A stretch of 64,000 nt of DNA. Origin: an uncultured Chloroflexota bacterium (GTDB lineage Bacteria; Chloroflexota; Limnocylindria; Limnocylindrales; CSP1-4). Numbering within the stretch: the first letter of the stretch is position 1; each line of letters starts with the position of its first letter. The translations under genes and the position numbers were made by a program. The notes beneath the pieces were generated by a model. It ran no database searches. It was not told where the DNA came from and was given only the letters and a program-made list of their open reading frames with translations. Shown piece after piece: positions 32,913-40,999 of the stretch. Location: positions 1-64,000 of the forward strand of contig CAIJPD010000031.1 in assembly GCA_903822495.1 (NCBI GenBank), given 5' to 3'.

Positions 32913-33764
32913 TCATGCCTCGACGCCGGCCTGCCGGTCGAGCCACGAGCGCAACGCATCGCCGGCGAGCCGCGCGCGCTCCGCGACCGTTCGGCCGGCG
33001 TGGTCACGGTGCGGCACCTCGACGCTGACCGGGGTCTCGGGTGGGAGCGCCGCGAGGAGCCGGTCCAGGGGCAGGCCGCCCTCCCCGGGGTAGCGGCGAT
33101 CGGTCCGCGCCTCCGCGAGGAGCTGCTCGAGCGGCGGGGCCGCGGCGAGTGCGTCGCATAGCTGGACGAGGGTTCCCGGCGGCAACGCGGGGAGGGCAGA
33201 CGGGTCCCCGCCCGAGCGGGCCAGGTGGAGGGCGTCGATGCACACGGCCGCGTTCGCGCGGCCCGCGTCGGCGATGAAGGCGACCGCCGCCTCGATCGTG
33301 GGGACCGGGCTCCAGCGCATGAACTCCAGCGCGACCGTCATGCCCCCGCTCGCCGCCACGTCGCACAACGCCGCGAACCCGTGCAGCGCCCGCTGGCGAT
33401 CGGGGTCCATGCACACGGCCAGCAGGCTGGAGGCACCGATCTCGGCCGCGGCGTCGGCCGCCGCGCGCAGGCGGTCCATGTCCACCCCGGGGCTGAGGAA
33501 GAAGACCTCCGCGTCGAGCGGGGTGATGCCGGTCGCCCGGCAGGCGGCGGCGATCGCGCGGATCAGCAATCGGTCCCCGACGACCTCGTGCTCGAGCCGC
33601 AGGTCCGTGGGGGCGAGGAGCCGGAGGCCCACGGAATCGAAGCCGGCCGCGGCGGCCGCCTCGATGTGCTCGATCGGGCTGGCGCCGCTGACGGTCAGGT
33701 AGTCGAGCGAGAGGCGCCGAGCGGGCCGCCGCGCGCCGGCGCCCAGCCCGGGAGCGGGCGTCAT
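32913..33764 (-). CDS. Sugar phosphate isomerase/epimerase-like TIM barrel (AP endonuclease family 2)
   Basis: A 283-residue xylose-isomerase-like TIM barrel: LSLDYLTVSGASPIEHIEAA at the start, LDAEVFFLSPG, a metal Glu in VALEFMRWSP, CIDALHLARSGGDP with the Asp/His pair, and VSVEVPHRD with the last Glu. Members interconvert ketoses, inositols or related polyols. Its ATG overlaps the stop of the Gfo/Idh/MocA gene by 4 bp, a pairing common in inositol and sugar-acid catabolism. Confidence 0.85.
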   Translation of the reverse strand: MTPAPGLGAGARRPARRLSLDYLTVSGASPIEHIEAAAAAGFDSVGLRLLAPTDLRLEHEVVGDRLLIRAIAAACRATGITPLDAEVFFLSPGVDMDRLRAAADAAAEIGASSLLAVCMDPDRQRALHGFAALCDVAASGGMTVALEFMRWSPVPTIEAAVAFIADAGRANAAVCIDALHLARSGGDPSALPALPPGTLVQLCDALAAAPPLEQLLAEARTDRRYPGEGGLPLDRLLAALPPETPVSVEVPHRDHAGRTVAERARLAGDALRSWLDRQAGVEA

Positions 33765-34858
33765 CCGTGGTGCCGCGGGGAGGTGGCGCCGACGGACGCG
33801 GGCACGGCCGGCTTCCCGGTCGCCACCGCCTCGTGCACGGCCATCGCGGCGGCCAGCGTGGCCAGGCCGTCCCTGCCGTCGATGCGCGGCGTCTCGTCAC
33901 CGCGGATCACCGCGCAGAAGTGGCGCAGCTGGGCCGCGTGCGCCCCGCGAGGTCCGACGCCCTGCGGCCGCACCACCAGGGGTCGTCCCCAGTCGTCCGG
34001 CCCGCCCGGGGCGTGGCTCCAGACCGCGAGGTTGGGGAACTCCAGCGAGGCGTGCGTCCCCATGAACCGGTAGCTGTTCTCCCCGGACCAGGCGACCCCG
34101 GGGTTGTCGTTGGTCCCGCCCTCCCAGTTCCAGGGCGAGACCGCCGCATCGGACAGGACGATCGAGCCCAGCGCGCCGCTCTCGAAGCGGAACAGGATCG
34201 CCGCGCTGTCCTCCACGCGGTGGCCCCGGACGGCATCGCTGGCCATCGCCTGGACTTCGGCGATCTCGCCGCACAGGTAGCGCAGGCAGTCGATGTCGTG
34301 GATCAGGTTGATCAGGATGGGTCCGCCGCCTGGCTCGCTGCGCCAGCCAACCTTCCAGTAGTCATCGGGCTTGCGCGCGGACCAGATGGCCGAGACGGCG
34401 ACCAGGCGCCCGAGCTCGCCAGACTGGAGGATGGTCCGGGCATCCTGCACCGCCGGGTCATAGCGACGGTGGTGTCCGACCAGCATCCGGACACCCGCCG
34501 CCTCGGCGGCCTCCACCAGCTCGAGGCCGGCGGCGACCGTGTCCGCGACCGGCTTCTCCACGATCATGTGGACGCCCGCGGCCGCGCAGGCACGGCCGAC
34601 TGGCAGGTGCAGGGCGTTGGGGACGGCAACGATCGCCCCATCGATCGCCTCGGCCGCCAGCAGCGCCTGGACATCGGCGTACCAGGAGGCCCCGACCTGC
34701 CGCGCCAGGGCCTCGGCCTCGGGTGCCGGGTCGACGATGGCCACCAGGTCGCAGGCCGGCTCCGCGGCGGCGAGACGCACGTGGGTGCGGCCGATCAGGC
34801 CGGCGCCGATGACGGCGATCCGGACGGGTGCGGCGGGGGTTGCACCCGTGGGGCGCAT
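33761..34858 (-). CDS. Gfo/Idh/MocA family oxidoreductase
   Basis: The 365 residues have an N-terminal NAD(P)-binding domain (IAVIGAGLIGRTH), the conserved EKPVADT with the catalytic lysine, and a C-terminal alpha/beta domain. GPILINLIHDIDCLRYLCGEI resembles the GGG...H.iD motif. It oxidises a sugar, inositol or similar polyol carbon. The ATG at 34858 starts the recognisable fold; the frame remains open to the right into the MFS gene but without homology. It is coupled to the isomerase-like gene and probably uses substrate imported by the adjacent MFS carrier. Confidence 0.9.
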   Translation of the reverse strand: MRPTGATPAAPVRIAVIGAGLIGRTHVRLAAAEPACDLVAIVDPAPEAEALARQVGASWYADVQALLAAEAIDGAIVAVPNALHLPVGRACAAAGVHMIVEKPVADTVAAGLELVEAAEAAGVRMLVGHHRRYDPAVQDARTILQSGELGRLVAVSAIWSARKPDDYWKVGWRSEPGGGPILINLIHDIDCLRYLCGEIAEVQAMASDAVRGHRVEDSAAILFRFESGALGSIVLSDAAVSPWNWEGGTNDNPGVAWSGENSYRFMGTHASLEFPNLAVWSHAPGGPDDWGRPLVVRPQGVGPRGAHAAQLRHFCAVIRGDETPRIDGRDGLATLAAAMAVHEAVATGKPAVPASVGATSPRHHG

Positions 34859-34865
34859 CGGCGAA

Positions 34866-36161
34866 TCAGGCGGCACGGGAGACCTCGCTTGGTGTGGCGC
34901 CCGGACGGGCGCCGGGGAAGACCGGAGAGCGGACCAGCAGGCCGGCGACCACCGCGGCGGCCGGCAGGAGGAGCAGGACGCGGGTCGCGAGCGCATAGCT
35001 GCCGGTCAGCTCGTTGGCAACGGCGATGACCACCGGGCCGATCGCAGCGCCCGCCACGTTGAACGTGAAGACCAGCCCGCGGATCGATGCGATCGACCGG
35101 ACGCCGAAGTAGCGCGGCATCAGGACCCCTTCCGCCGTGTACGCGGTCGCCCCGGCCGAGCCGAGCAGCATGCCGTACACGATCGTGATCAGGCCGTCAT
35201 CGAGGTAGGAGACCACGACCATGGCGAGGGTCAGCGAGGTCATCGGCAGGATGAGCAGCAGCTGGCGAGGCATCCGGTCGGCCATCGACCCGACGATCAG
35301 CATGGTGATCGCCGACGCCATCGTCTGGGGGATGTAGTTGGCCGCGGCGCGCGTCGGGGAGAGGCCGGCCTCGCCCAGGATCGAGATCTGGTGGAACATC
35401 AGGCCGGTCACGATCAGCGAGTTCGACGCGATCGTGAACGTGATGACCCAGAACACGGCCGTCCGGATGGCGTGCCCGCGCGACCACTGGGCCACGCCGC
35501 TCGCGCTGGCGCGCGTGGCCGTCGCCGAGAGCTCGCGATCGCCCGCGGGCTTCAGGGCCCACAGGGTGAGTGGCACCACGCATGCCCAGATGGCGATCCC
35601 ACAGATGACCCAGACCATGCGCCAGCCCACCGCCTCGATGCCGGCGCTCAGGACGATGGCCAGCGTGGACATGCACAGGGCGCCCAGCGCGCCCGAGAGA
35701 CCCACCGCGCGGCCGGGCGCGGCGTGGAACCGCAGCGCGATCGCGATCTTGCCGGTCAGGTTGAGCGCGCCCTGGCCCAGCAGCCGGATCCCCCAGAACC
35801 CCAGTGCCAGCCAGACGAGGCCCTGGACCTGCGACAGCAGGAGCACCACCGTCCCGAAGGCGGCCGCGATGGCCAGCGCCATCCGCCGGACGCCGTGCTG
35901 GTCGATGAGCCGGCCAGTGACCGGGAGCGTCATCGCCCCGGCCAGTGACGCGATCGAGAAGATCGTGGAGATCTCCGGGCGCGAGATGTGGAGGTCCCGG
36001 ATCAGCGAGTCGATGAAGACGGAGATCCCGGCGATCTGGCCGATGCCGCTGATCGTGGTCACGCCCACCGCGAACACGATCACGCGGAGGGCGGATGGCG
36101 TGGCGCCAACCGCGGAACCGTCGCTCCGGGCAGACCGGAGGCCCTGCGTCAGCGACGCCAT
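34866..36161 (-). CDS. Major facilitator superfamily transporter (OxlT/monocarboxylate-like)
   Basis: The 431 residues have about 12 predicted spans. They include VFAVGVTTISGIGQIAGISVFIDSLIRDL, RPEISTIFSIASLAGAMTLPVTGRLIDQHG (an A-type MFS loop), and RYFGVRSIASIRGLVFTFNVAGAAIGPVV, which is typical of the oxalate:formate/monocarboxylate branch. It is likely the uptake system for an organic or sugar acid handled by the surrounding dehydratase, dehydrogenase and isomerase genes. It begins 40 bp after the enolase-superfamily gene and ends 7 bp before the dehydrogenase gene. Confidence 0.88.
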   Translation of the reverse strand: MASLTQGLRSARSDGSAVGATPSALRVIVFAVGVTTISGIGQIAGISVFIDSLIRDLHISRPEISTIFSIASLAGAMTLPVTGRLIDQHGVRRMALAIAAAFGTVVLLLSQVQGLVWLALGFWGIRLLGQGALNLTGKIAIALRFHAAPGRAVGLSGALGALCMSTLAIVLSAGIEAVGWRMVWVICGIAIWACVVPLTLWALKPAGDRELSATATRASASGVAQWSRGHAIRTAVFWVITFTIASNSLIVTGLMFHQISILGEAGLSPTRAAANYIPQTMASAITMLIVGSMADRMPRQLLLILPMTSLTLAMVVVSYLDDGLITIVYGMLLGSAGATAYTAEGVLMPRYFGVRSIASIRGLVFTFNVAGAAIGPVVIAVANELTGSYALATRVLLLLPAAAVVAGLLVRSPVFPGARPGATPSEVSRAA

Positions 36162-36201
36162 CCAGGGTGCCCGGGCCGCCGGCCACGCCCCGCGCGACAG
36201 G

Positions 36202-37383
36202 TCACAGCGTGGAGGTCACGACGGTCGCATCGCGTCGGGTCAGGACGTCGGGCAGCAGGCTGGTGCCGATCCCCGGGGCGGTGGGCGGCAGGATCGCGCC
36301 GTCCTCGATGGTCACGGAGTGGGGGACCACGTCCTGGTACCAGGTCCGGATGTAGGCCCGGACGGTCTCCTGGTAGGTGGCGTTGGGCGCCGCCAGTGCC
36401 AGGTGGACGCCGGCCAGGAGGGTGAACGGGCCGGTGCAGTCGTGCATCGTGACCGGGAGGCCGAAGGTGTCGGCGAGCGCCCCGATCTTGTGCGCCTCGG
36501 TGATGCCGCCGGTCCAGGTGGGGTCCAGCATGATGATGTCCGCGGCCCGCTGCTCCAGGAGCGGCAGGAACTGGTGGCGCGTCACCAGGTACTCGCTGGC
36601 AAGGACGGGGACCCTGGTCTGGGCATGCAGGCTGGCGATGGCCCCGATGTCGTGGGCAAGCAGCAGGTCCTCGACCCACTCCACGTCGTACTCCTCCAGG
36701 GCACGCGCGATCTTGACGGCGGCCGGCAGCCGCCAGAAGCCGTGGCCCTCGATCATGATCCGCATCCGGGACCCAACCGCCCGGCGGATCCGCTTGACGG
36801 GCTCCAGGCCCTGCTCCAGCTCTTCGGCGCTGATCGTCAGGCCCTGGTTCCGGAGGCCGATGTCGTCGAACGGCCAGATCTTCATGGCCGTGATGCCCTC
36901 CGACAGGAGGTCCTCGGCGAGGTCCTCGGCGGCGGTGTTCCAGGTGTACAGGTCCTCGAGTGGCCCGGGCCGCCCGTGTGCCTCGTACGGGGGGCGCCCG
37001 TAGGCGGGGCCGCCGCACGTGTTGTAGATGGGCAGCCGGTCGCGTGACCGACCACCCAGCAACTCGTAGATGGGCCGGCCCACGGACTGGCCCAGGATGT
37101 CCCACAGGGCGACGTCGATCGCCGAGATGGCCCGGACCTCGATGCCCTGGCCGCCGAACCGGGCCGCGTCGCCGTCGTACAGGGCGGTCCAGTGGCGCTG
37201 GATCTGCCCGGGATCCTTGCCGAGCAGCTTGGGGGCCGCCCGGCCGTGGATGTAGCCCGCGATCCCCTCGGCCGACATGAACGTGTCGCCAGTCCCGATG
37301 AGCCCCTCGTCGGTGTGGACTCGGACGTACAGGACGAACGGAGTGTCGGCCAGCTGGATCGTCTCGATCCGCGTGATCTTCAT
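36202..37383 (-). CDS. Mandelate racemase/muconate lactonizing enzyme (enolase superfamily) dehydratase-like protein
   Basis: The 393 residues have an N-terminal capping domain (MKITRIETIQL, AISAIDVALWDILGQ) and a barrel with three metal ligands: Glu212 (EGHGFW), Glu238 (VEWVED) and Glu264 (ASEY). His314/Asp315 (MHDC) is the expected general-base region, and Lys168 lies in MKIW. The pattern suggests an acid-sugar dehydratase of the mandelate racemase subgroup; the sugar acid cannot be named. It precedes a carrier, a Gfo/Idh/MocA dehydrogenase and an isomerase-like gene, which supports sugar-acid use. Confidence 0.9.
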   Translation of the reverse strand: MKITRIETIQLADTPFVLYVRVHTDEGLIGTGDTFMSAEGIAGYIHGRAAPKLLGKDPGQIQRHWTALYDGDAARFGGQGIEVRAISAIDVALWDILGQSVGRPIYELLGGRSRDRLPIYNTCGGPAYGRPPYEAHGRPGPLEDLYTWNTAAEDLAEDLLSEGITAMKIWPFDDIGLRNQGLTISAEELEQGLEPVKRIRRAVGSRMRIMIEGHGFWRLPAAVKIARALEEYDVEWVEDLLLAHDIGAIASLHAQTRVPVLASEYLVTRHQFLPLLEQRAADIIMLDPTWTGGITEAHKIGALADTFGLPVTMHDCTGPFTLLAGVHLALAAPNATYQETVRAYIRTWYQDVVPHSVTIEDGAILPPTAPGIGTSLLPDVLTRRDATVVTSTL

Positions 37384-37405
37384 GGTGTCGGCCCGTGGCG
37401 GCCGG

Positions 37406-38746
37406 TCAGCCGATCGCCGCGAGGGCGTCGCCGGCGGCCGCGATGGTCTGGTCGATGTCGGCCTCGCTGTGCGCCGATGACAGGAACCAGGTGCCGCGCG
37501 CCGTCACCCGGACGCCGCGATCGAGCAGCGCCCGCAGGAACAGACGCTGGCGGGCTCGATCCGTGGCGAAGTATTCGCGGTAGTTGCGGACCGGGCCTCG
37601 GCCGAACGTGGTGTTGAAGACGGGGCCGATGCCCTGGACCAGGAGGTCGGTGCCGATCCGCTCGGCCTCCGCGCGGAGCCCGGCCATGAGGCGCGCGCCC
37701 ATCCGCTCGATGTGCCCGTAGGCCGCGCCGTCGTTCTCCCCGAGCGCCTTCAGGGTGGCGTTGGCGGCCGCGATGCTGGAGACGTTGGCGTTATAGGTGC
37801 CGCCGTGGAGGACCCCGTCGGAGGTGAGCTCCATGAGGGCCCGCGACCCGGCCAGGGCGGCGATCGGGAAGCCACTGCCCATCGCCTTGGCGAAGACCGC
37901 GAGGTCCGGCATGACGCCGGTCCGCGCCTGCGCCCCGCCGAAGGCCACCCGGAACCCGGTGATCACCTCGTCGAAGATCAGCACCGTGCCGTTCGCCGAG
38001 GTGAGCGCCCGGGCCGCCTCCAGGAAGCCGGGCTCCGCCGGGATGACGCCCGTGTTGCACAGGATGGGCTCGCAGATCAGGCCCGCGATCCGATCGCGGA
38101 GGGGCCCGTTGAACAGCCCATCGAGGGCCGCCCGGTCGTTCCACGACAGGATCACGACGGCGTCGGCCGACGAGGCCAGCTGGCCGCGGCTGGGCAGATG
38201 CGGGATGGGCGCGTCGGCTGGCCCGGCGACATCGAGCGGCGGCGCGACGCTGACGAGGAGGGGATCCAGCCACCCGTGATAGTGGCCCTCGAACTTGACG
38301 ATGAGGTCCCGCCCGGTGGCCGCGCGGGCCAGGCGGATGGCCGCCTGATCCATCTCCGTCCCGGAGCTGCCGAAGCGCACGCGCTCGGCGCATGCAATCG
38401 CGCCCTGGAAACGCTCGGCCAGCTCGACCTCGGCAAACGTCTGGCCGCCAAACAGCTGTCCGCGACCGAGCTCGTCGGCAACCGCCGCAACCACGTCCGC
38501 CGGGGCGTGGCCCAGGATCGACGGACCCATCCCCAGCACGTAGTCGACGTAGTCGTTGCCGTCGACGTCAACGAGGTGAGCACCGGCGGCGCGCTCGAAG
38601 AAGAGCGAGACGGGGTCGCCGCCTGAGCGGAAGTTGCTGCTCACCCCACCGGCGAGGGAGCCGGTCGCGCGCTCGAAGGCCGCCGCGGAACCGGCATAGC
38701 GCCCGGCCGGCGTGGCGGCGGGCCCTGGATTCGCGTGGTCAGCCAT
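37406..38746 (-). CDS. Class III aminotransferase (glutamate-1-semialdehyde 2,1-aminomutase-like)
   Basis: A PLP enzyme of 446 residues. GSSGTE (127-131) binds the cofactor phosphate, HYHGW follows, the FDEVITGFR segment carries the PLP-pyridine Asp259, and the Schiff-base lysine is Lys287 in FAKAMGSGFP. Overall it is closest to the HemL-like clade. It lies among catabolic genes, not heme genes, so an amino- or keto-acid transaminase or mutase of a degradative pathway is more likely than HemL. It is the first gene of the minus-strand operon running to 29404. Confidence 0.9.
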   Translation of the reverse strand: MADHANPGPAATPAGRYAGSAAAFERATGSLAGGVSSNFRSGGDPVSLFFERAAGAHLVDVDGNDYVDYVLGMGPSILGHAPADVVAAVADELGRGQLFGGQTFAEVELAERFQGAIACAERVRFGSSGTEMDQAAIRLARAATGRDLIVKFEGHYHGWLDPLLVSVAPPLDVAGPADAPIPHLPSRGQLASSADAVVILSWNDRAALDGLFNGPLRDRIAGLICEPILCNTGVIPAEPGFLEAARALTSANGTVLIFDEVITGFRVAFGGAQARTGVMPDLAVFAKAMGSGFPIAALAGSRALMELTSDGVLHGGTYNANVSSIAAANATLKALGENDGAAYGHIERMGARLMAGLRAEAERIGTDLLVQGIGPVFNTTFGRGPVRNYREYFATDRARQRLFLRALLDRGVRVTARGTWFLSSAHSEADIDQTIAAAGDALAAIG

Positions 38747-38816
38747 CGTCTCCCCGAACTCTGGTGCGCGCGCAGCGGGCGCGGCGCGGCGTCGTCAATC
38801 GGTCGCCGTCGCTGGG

Positions 38817-38822
38817 TATGAT
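38817..38822 (+). promoter_or_regulatory. Candidate -10 box for the E1 alpha/beta operon
   Basis: TATGAT (five of six to consensus) stands alone in the GC-rich 248-bp divergent gap 38747-38994, about 170 bases before the E1 alpha start. No good -35 precedes it. The gap shows nothing else recognisable. Confidence 0.4.
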
Positions 38823-38994
38823 GGCCGCTGGGTCGGTCGGTCGCAACCCGCGCGGACGATCGACGTCATCAACCGCCGCCGCCACCGTCCCGAGGCAACC
38901 CGCATGTCCGCCTTGCCGCCATCCGGCCAGCAGCCTGGCGCCGCCTCGCCCACGACCCGCGACGTCAGCGCGCCGCAGGGGAGGACCCCCGGCC

Positions 38995-39972
38995 GTGGCT
39001 GATGAGGCGCTGGCCCGATTGGCGCCGGACGCGGCGATCGAGCTGTACCGGCAGATGGTCCGGATCCGCGAGTTCGAGACCATGGTCCAGATCATGGTCA
39101 AGATGGGCCGGATCCGGGGCACCGCCCACGCCGCGATCGGGCAGGAGGCCGTGGCCGTGGGGACCTGCGCCGCGCTCCGCGCGTCCGATCACATCACCTC
39201 GACGCACCGCGGCCACGGCCACGCGATCGCCAAGGGGGTCGGCGTCGACGCCATGATGGCCGAGCTGTTCGGGCGGACCACCGGGTGCTGTCGCGGCAAG
39301 GGCGGCTCGATGCACATCGCGGACTTCTCGGTCGGCATGCTCGGGGCGAACGGCATCGTGGGCGGCGGGTTCGGGATCGCCACGGGCGCGGCGCTGGGGC
39401 TCCGGTTGCGGGCATCGGACGGCGTCGTCGTCTGCTTCTTCGGCGACAGCGCCATCAACCAGGGCGCCTTCCTCGAGAACGCCAACTACGCGGCCATCCA
39501 CCGGCTCCCAGTGGTCTACCTGTGCGAGGACAACGGCTTCGCCATGTCGATGCGGTCCGAGCGCGCCACGGCGCTCGAGCAGCTCGCCGACCGGGCCGGC
39601 GCGTTCGGGTTCCCGGGAACCACGGTGGACGGGATGGACGTCGTCGCGACCAGAACGGCCGTCGAAGAGGCGGTGGCGCGTGCCCGGGCCGGGCATGGTC
39701 CGACGCTCGTCGTGGCCTCCTGCTACCGGTTCAGCGGCCATCACGTCGGCGACCCTGAGGACTACCGGGACCAGGCCGAGGTCGCGGCCTGGCGGGCGCG
39801 TGACCCGATCGCCGCCTTCCGCGCGCGCCTGGTGGGCGGCGGGGTTCTCGGGGAGGCGGCCGCGGATTCGATCGTCGCCGAGGAGTCGCGCCTGGTCGCC
39901 GCGTCCGTCGAGAAGGCTGAAGCGGCGCCAATGCCCGATCCCTCCGAGGGTTGGAGCGACATCTATGCGTAG
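38995..39972 (+). CDS. Thiamine-diphosphate-dependent dehydrogenase E1 component, alpha subunit (acetoin/pyruvate type)
   Basis: The 325 residues have the E1 alpha features: IGQEAVAVGTCAAL, HRGHGHAIAKG, CRGKGGSMHIADF, MLGANGIVGGGFGIATGAAL, and the diphosphate/Mg motif GDSAINQGAFLEN. The GANGIVG segment is characteristic of AcoA-like (acetoin:acceptor oxidoreductase) and pyruvate E1 alpha chains. GTG at 38995 is chosen (GGGGAGG, 38977-38983, 11 bases upstream); the longer frame has no homology. It overlaps the beta gene by 8 bp. No E2 or E3 gene is visible in the window, so the partner lipoyl proteins must be elsewhere. Confidence 0.92.
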   Translation: MADEALARLAPDAAIELYRQMVRIREFETMVQIMVKMGRIRGTAHAAIGQEAVAVGTCAALRASDHITSTHRGHGHAIAKGVGVDAMMAELFGRTTGCCRGKGGSMHIADFSVGMLGANGIVGGGFGIATGAALGLRLRASDGVVVCFFGDSAINQGAFLENANYAAIHRLPVVYLCEDNGFAMSMRSERATALEQLADRAGAFGFPGTTVDGMDVVATRTAVEEAVARARAGHGPTLVVASCYRFSGHHVGDPEDYRDQAEVAAWRARDPIAAFRARLVGGGVLGEAAADSIVAEESRLVAASVEKAEAAPMPDPSEGWSDIYA

Positions 39973-40999
39973 CCCCGACGCGGCCGGCGACTCCGGTGCG
40001 GCCCCTGAGCGGATCCTCACCTACGCCGCGGCGCTCAACGAGGCGCTGCGCGAGGAGATGGAACGGGACGCGGCGGTGTTCTGCATCGGCGAGGACATCG
40101 GCGTCTGGGGCGGCGGAGGAATCTATGGCGTGACGCGCGGCCTGCGCGACATCTTCGGTGCCGAGCGGGTGCGCGACACGCCGGTCTCCGAGGAAGGCAT
40201 CGTGGGCCTGAGCGTCGGCGCGGCGCTGGTCGGCCTGCGCCCGGTCGCCGAGATCATGTATGCCGACTTCCTGACCCTGGCGATGGATCCGATCGTCAAC
40301 CAGGCGGCCAAGGCGCGCTACATGTTCGGAGGCCAGGCCGCCGTCCCGATGGTGCTCCGAACCAACAACGGCGCGCCGGGCGGGAAGGCCGCGCAGCACT
40401 CGCAGTCGCTGGAAACCTGGTTCATGCACATCCCGGGCCTGCGGGTGGTCACCCCGGCGACGCCGTACGACGCCAAGGGCCTGCTCAAGTCAGCCATCCG
40501 GGACGAGAACCCGGTGATCTTCTTCGAGCACAAGCGGCTCTACTCCCTGAAGGGCCCGGTGCCAGCCGAGGACTACACGGTTCCCATCGGGGTCGCGACC
40601 GTTTGCCGGCTGGGCAAGCACGTGACCGTGGTCGCCAACCAGTTGCTCGTCGGGCAGGCGCTGGATGCCGCGGCCACGCTGGCCGAGGAGGGGATCGGCC
40701 TCGAGGTCATCGATGTCCGGACGATCAGCCCGCTCGACATGGCGACCATCAGCGCCTCGGTCCGGAAGACAGGGCGGCTCGTGATCGCGCACGAGGCGAA
40801 CCGGACGGCCGGCTGGGGCGCCGAGGTCGCGGCCCGGGTCGCCGAGCTCGACTTCCACTACCTCGACGCGCCGATCCTGCGGGTCGCGGCCAAGGACGCA
40901 CCGATCCCCTTCAGCGAGACGCTGGAGCGGGCGGTCCTCCCGCAGACGGCCGAGATCGTCGCGGCCGCCCGGGCGCTCGTCTCCGATCAGGCCGGGTAG
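39965..40999 (+). CDS. Thiamine-diphosphate-dependent dehydrogenase E1 component, beta subunit
   Basis: The 344 residues include LTYAAALNEALREEMERD, the ThDP-contacting GEDIG, VSEEGIVGLSVGAAL, YADFLTLAMDPIVNQAAK and EVIDVRTISPLD, all standard for pyruvate/acetoin E1 beta. It forms an alpha2-beta2 heterotetramer with the product of the overlapping upstream gene. Its 3' end overlaps by 13 bp the convergent M81 gene at 40987. Its job in the pathway is probably oxidative decarboxylation of a 2-oxo acid or cleavage of an acetoin-like diketone; the exact substrate is unknown. Confidence 0.93.
   Translation: MRSPDAAGDSGAAPERILTYAAALNEALREEMERDAAVFCIGEDIGVWGGGGIYGVTRGLRDIFGAERVRDTPVSEEGIVGLSVGAALVGLRPVAEIMYADFLTLAMDPIVNQAAKARYMFGGQAAVPMVLRTNNGAPGGKAAQHSQSLETWFMHIPGLRVVTPATPYDAKGLLKSAIRDENPVIFFEHKRLYSLKGPVPAEDYTVPIGVATVCRLGKHVTVVANQLLVGQALDAAATLAEEGIGLEVIDVRTISPLDMATISASVRKTGRLVIAHEANRTAGWGAEVAARVAELDFHYLDAPILRVAAKDAPIPFSETLERAVLPQTAEIVAAARALVSDQAG

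Noticed and set aside
37406-38746. Assignment as heme-pathway HemL
   Set aside because: The sequence is HemL-like, but no heme genes are nearby and the operon is catabolic, so only the class III aminotransferase label is safe.
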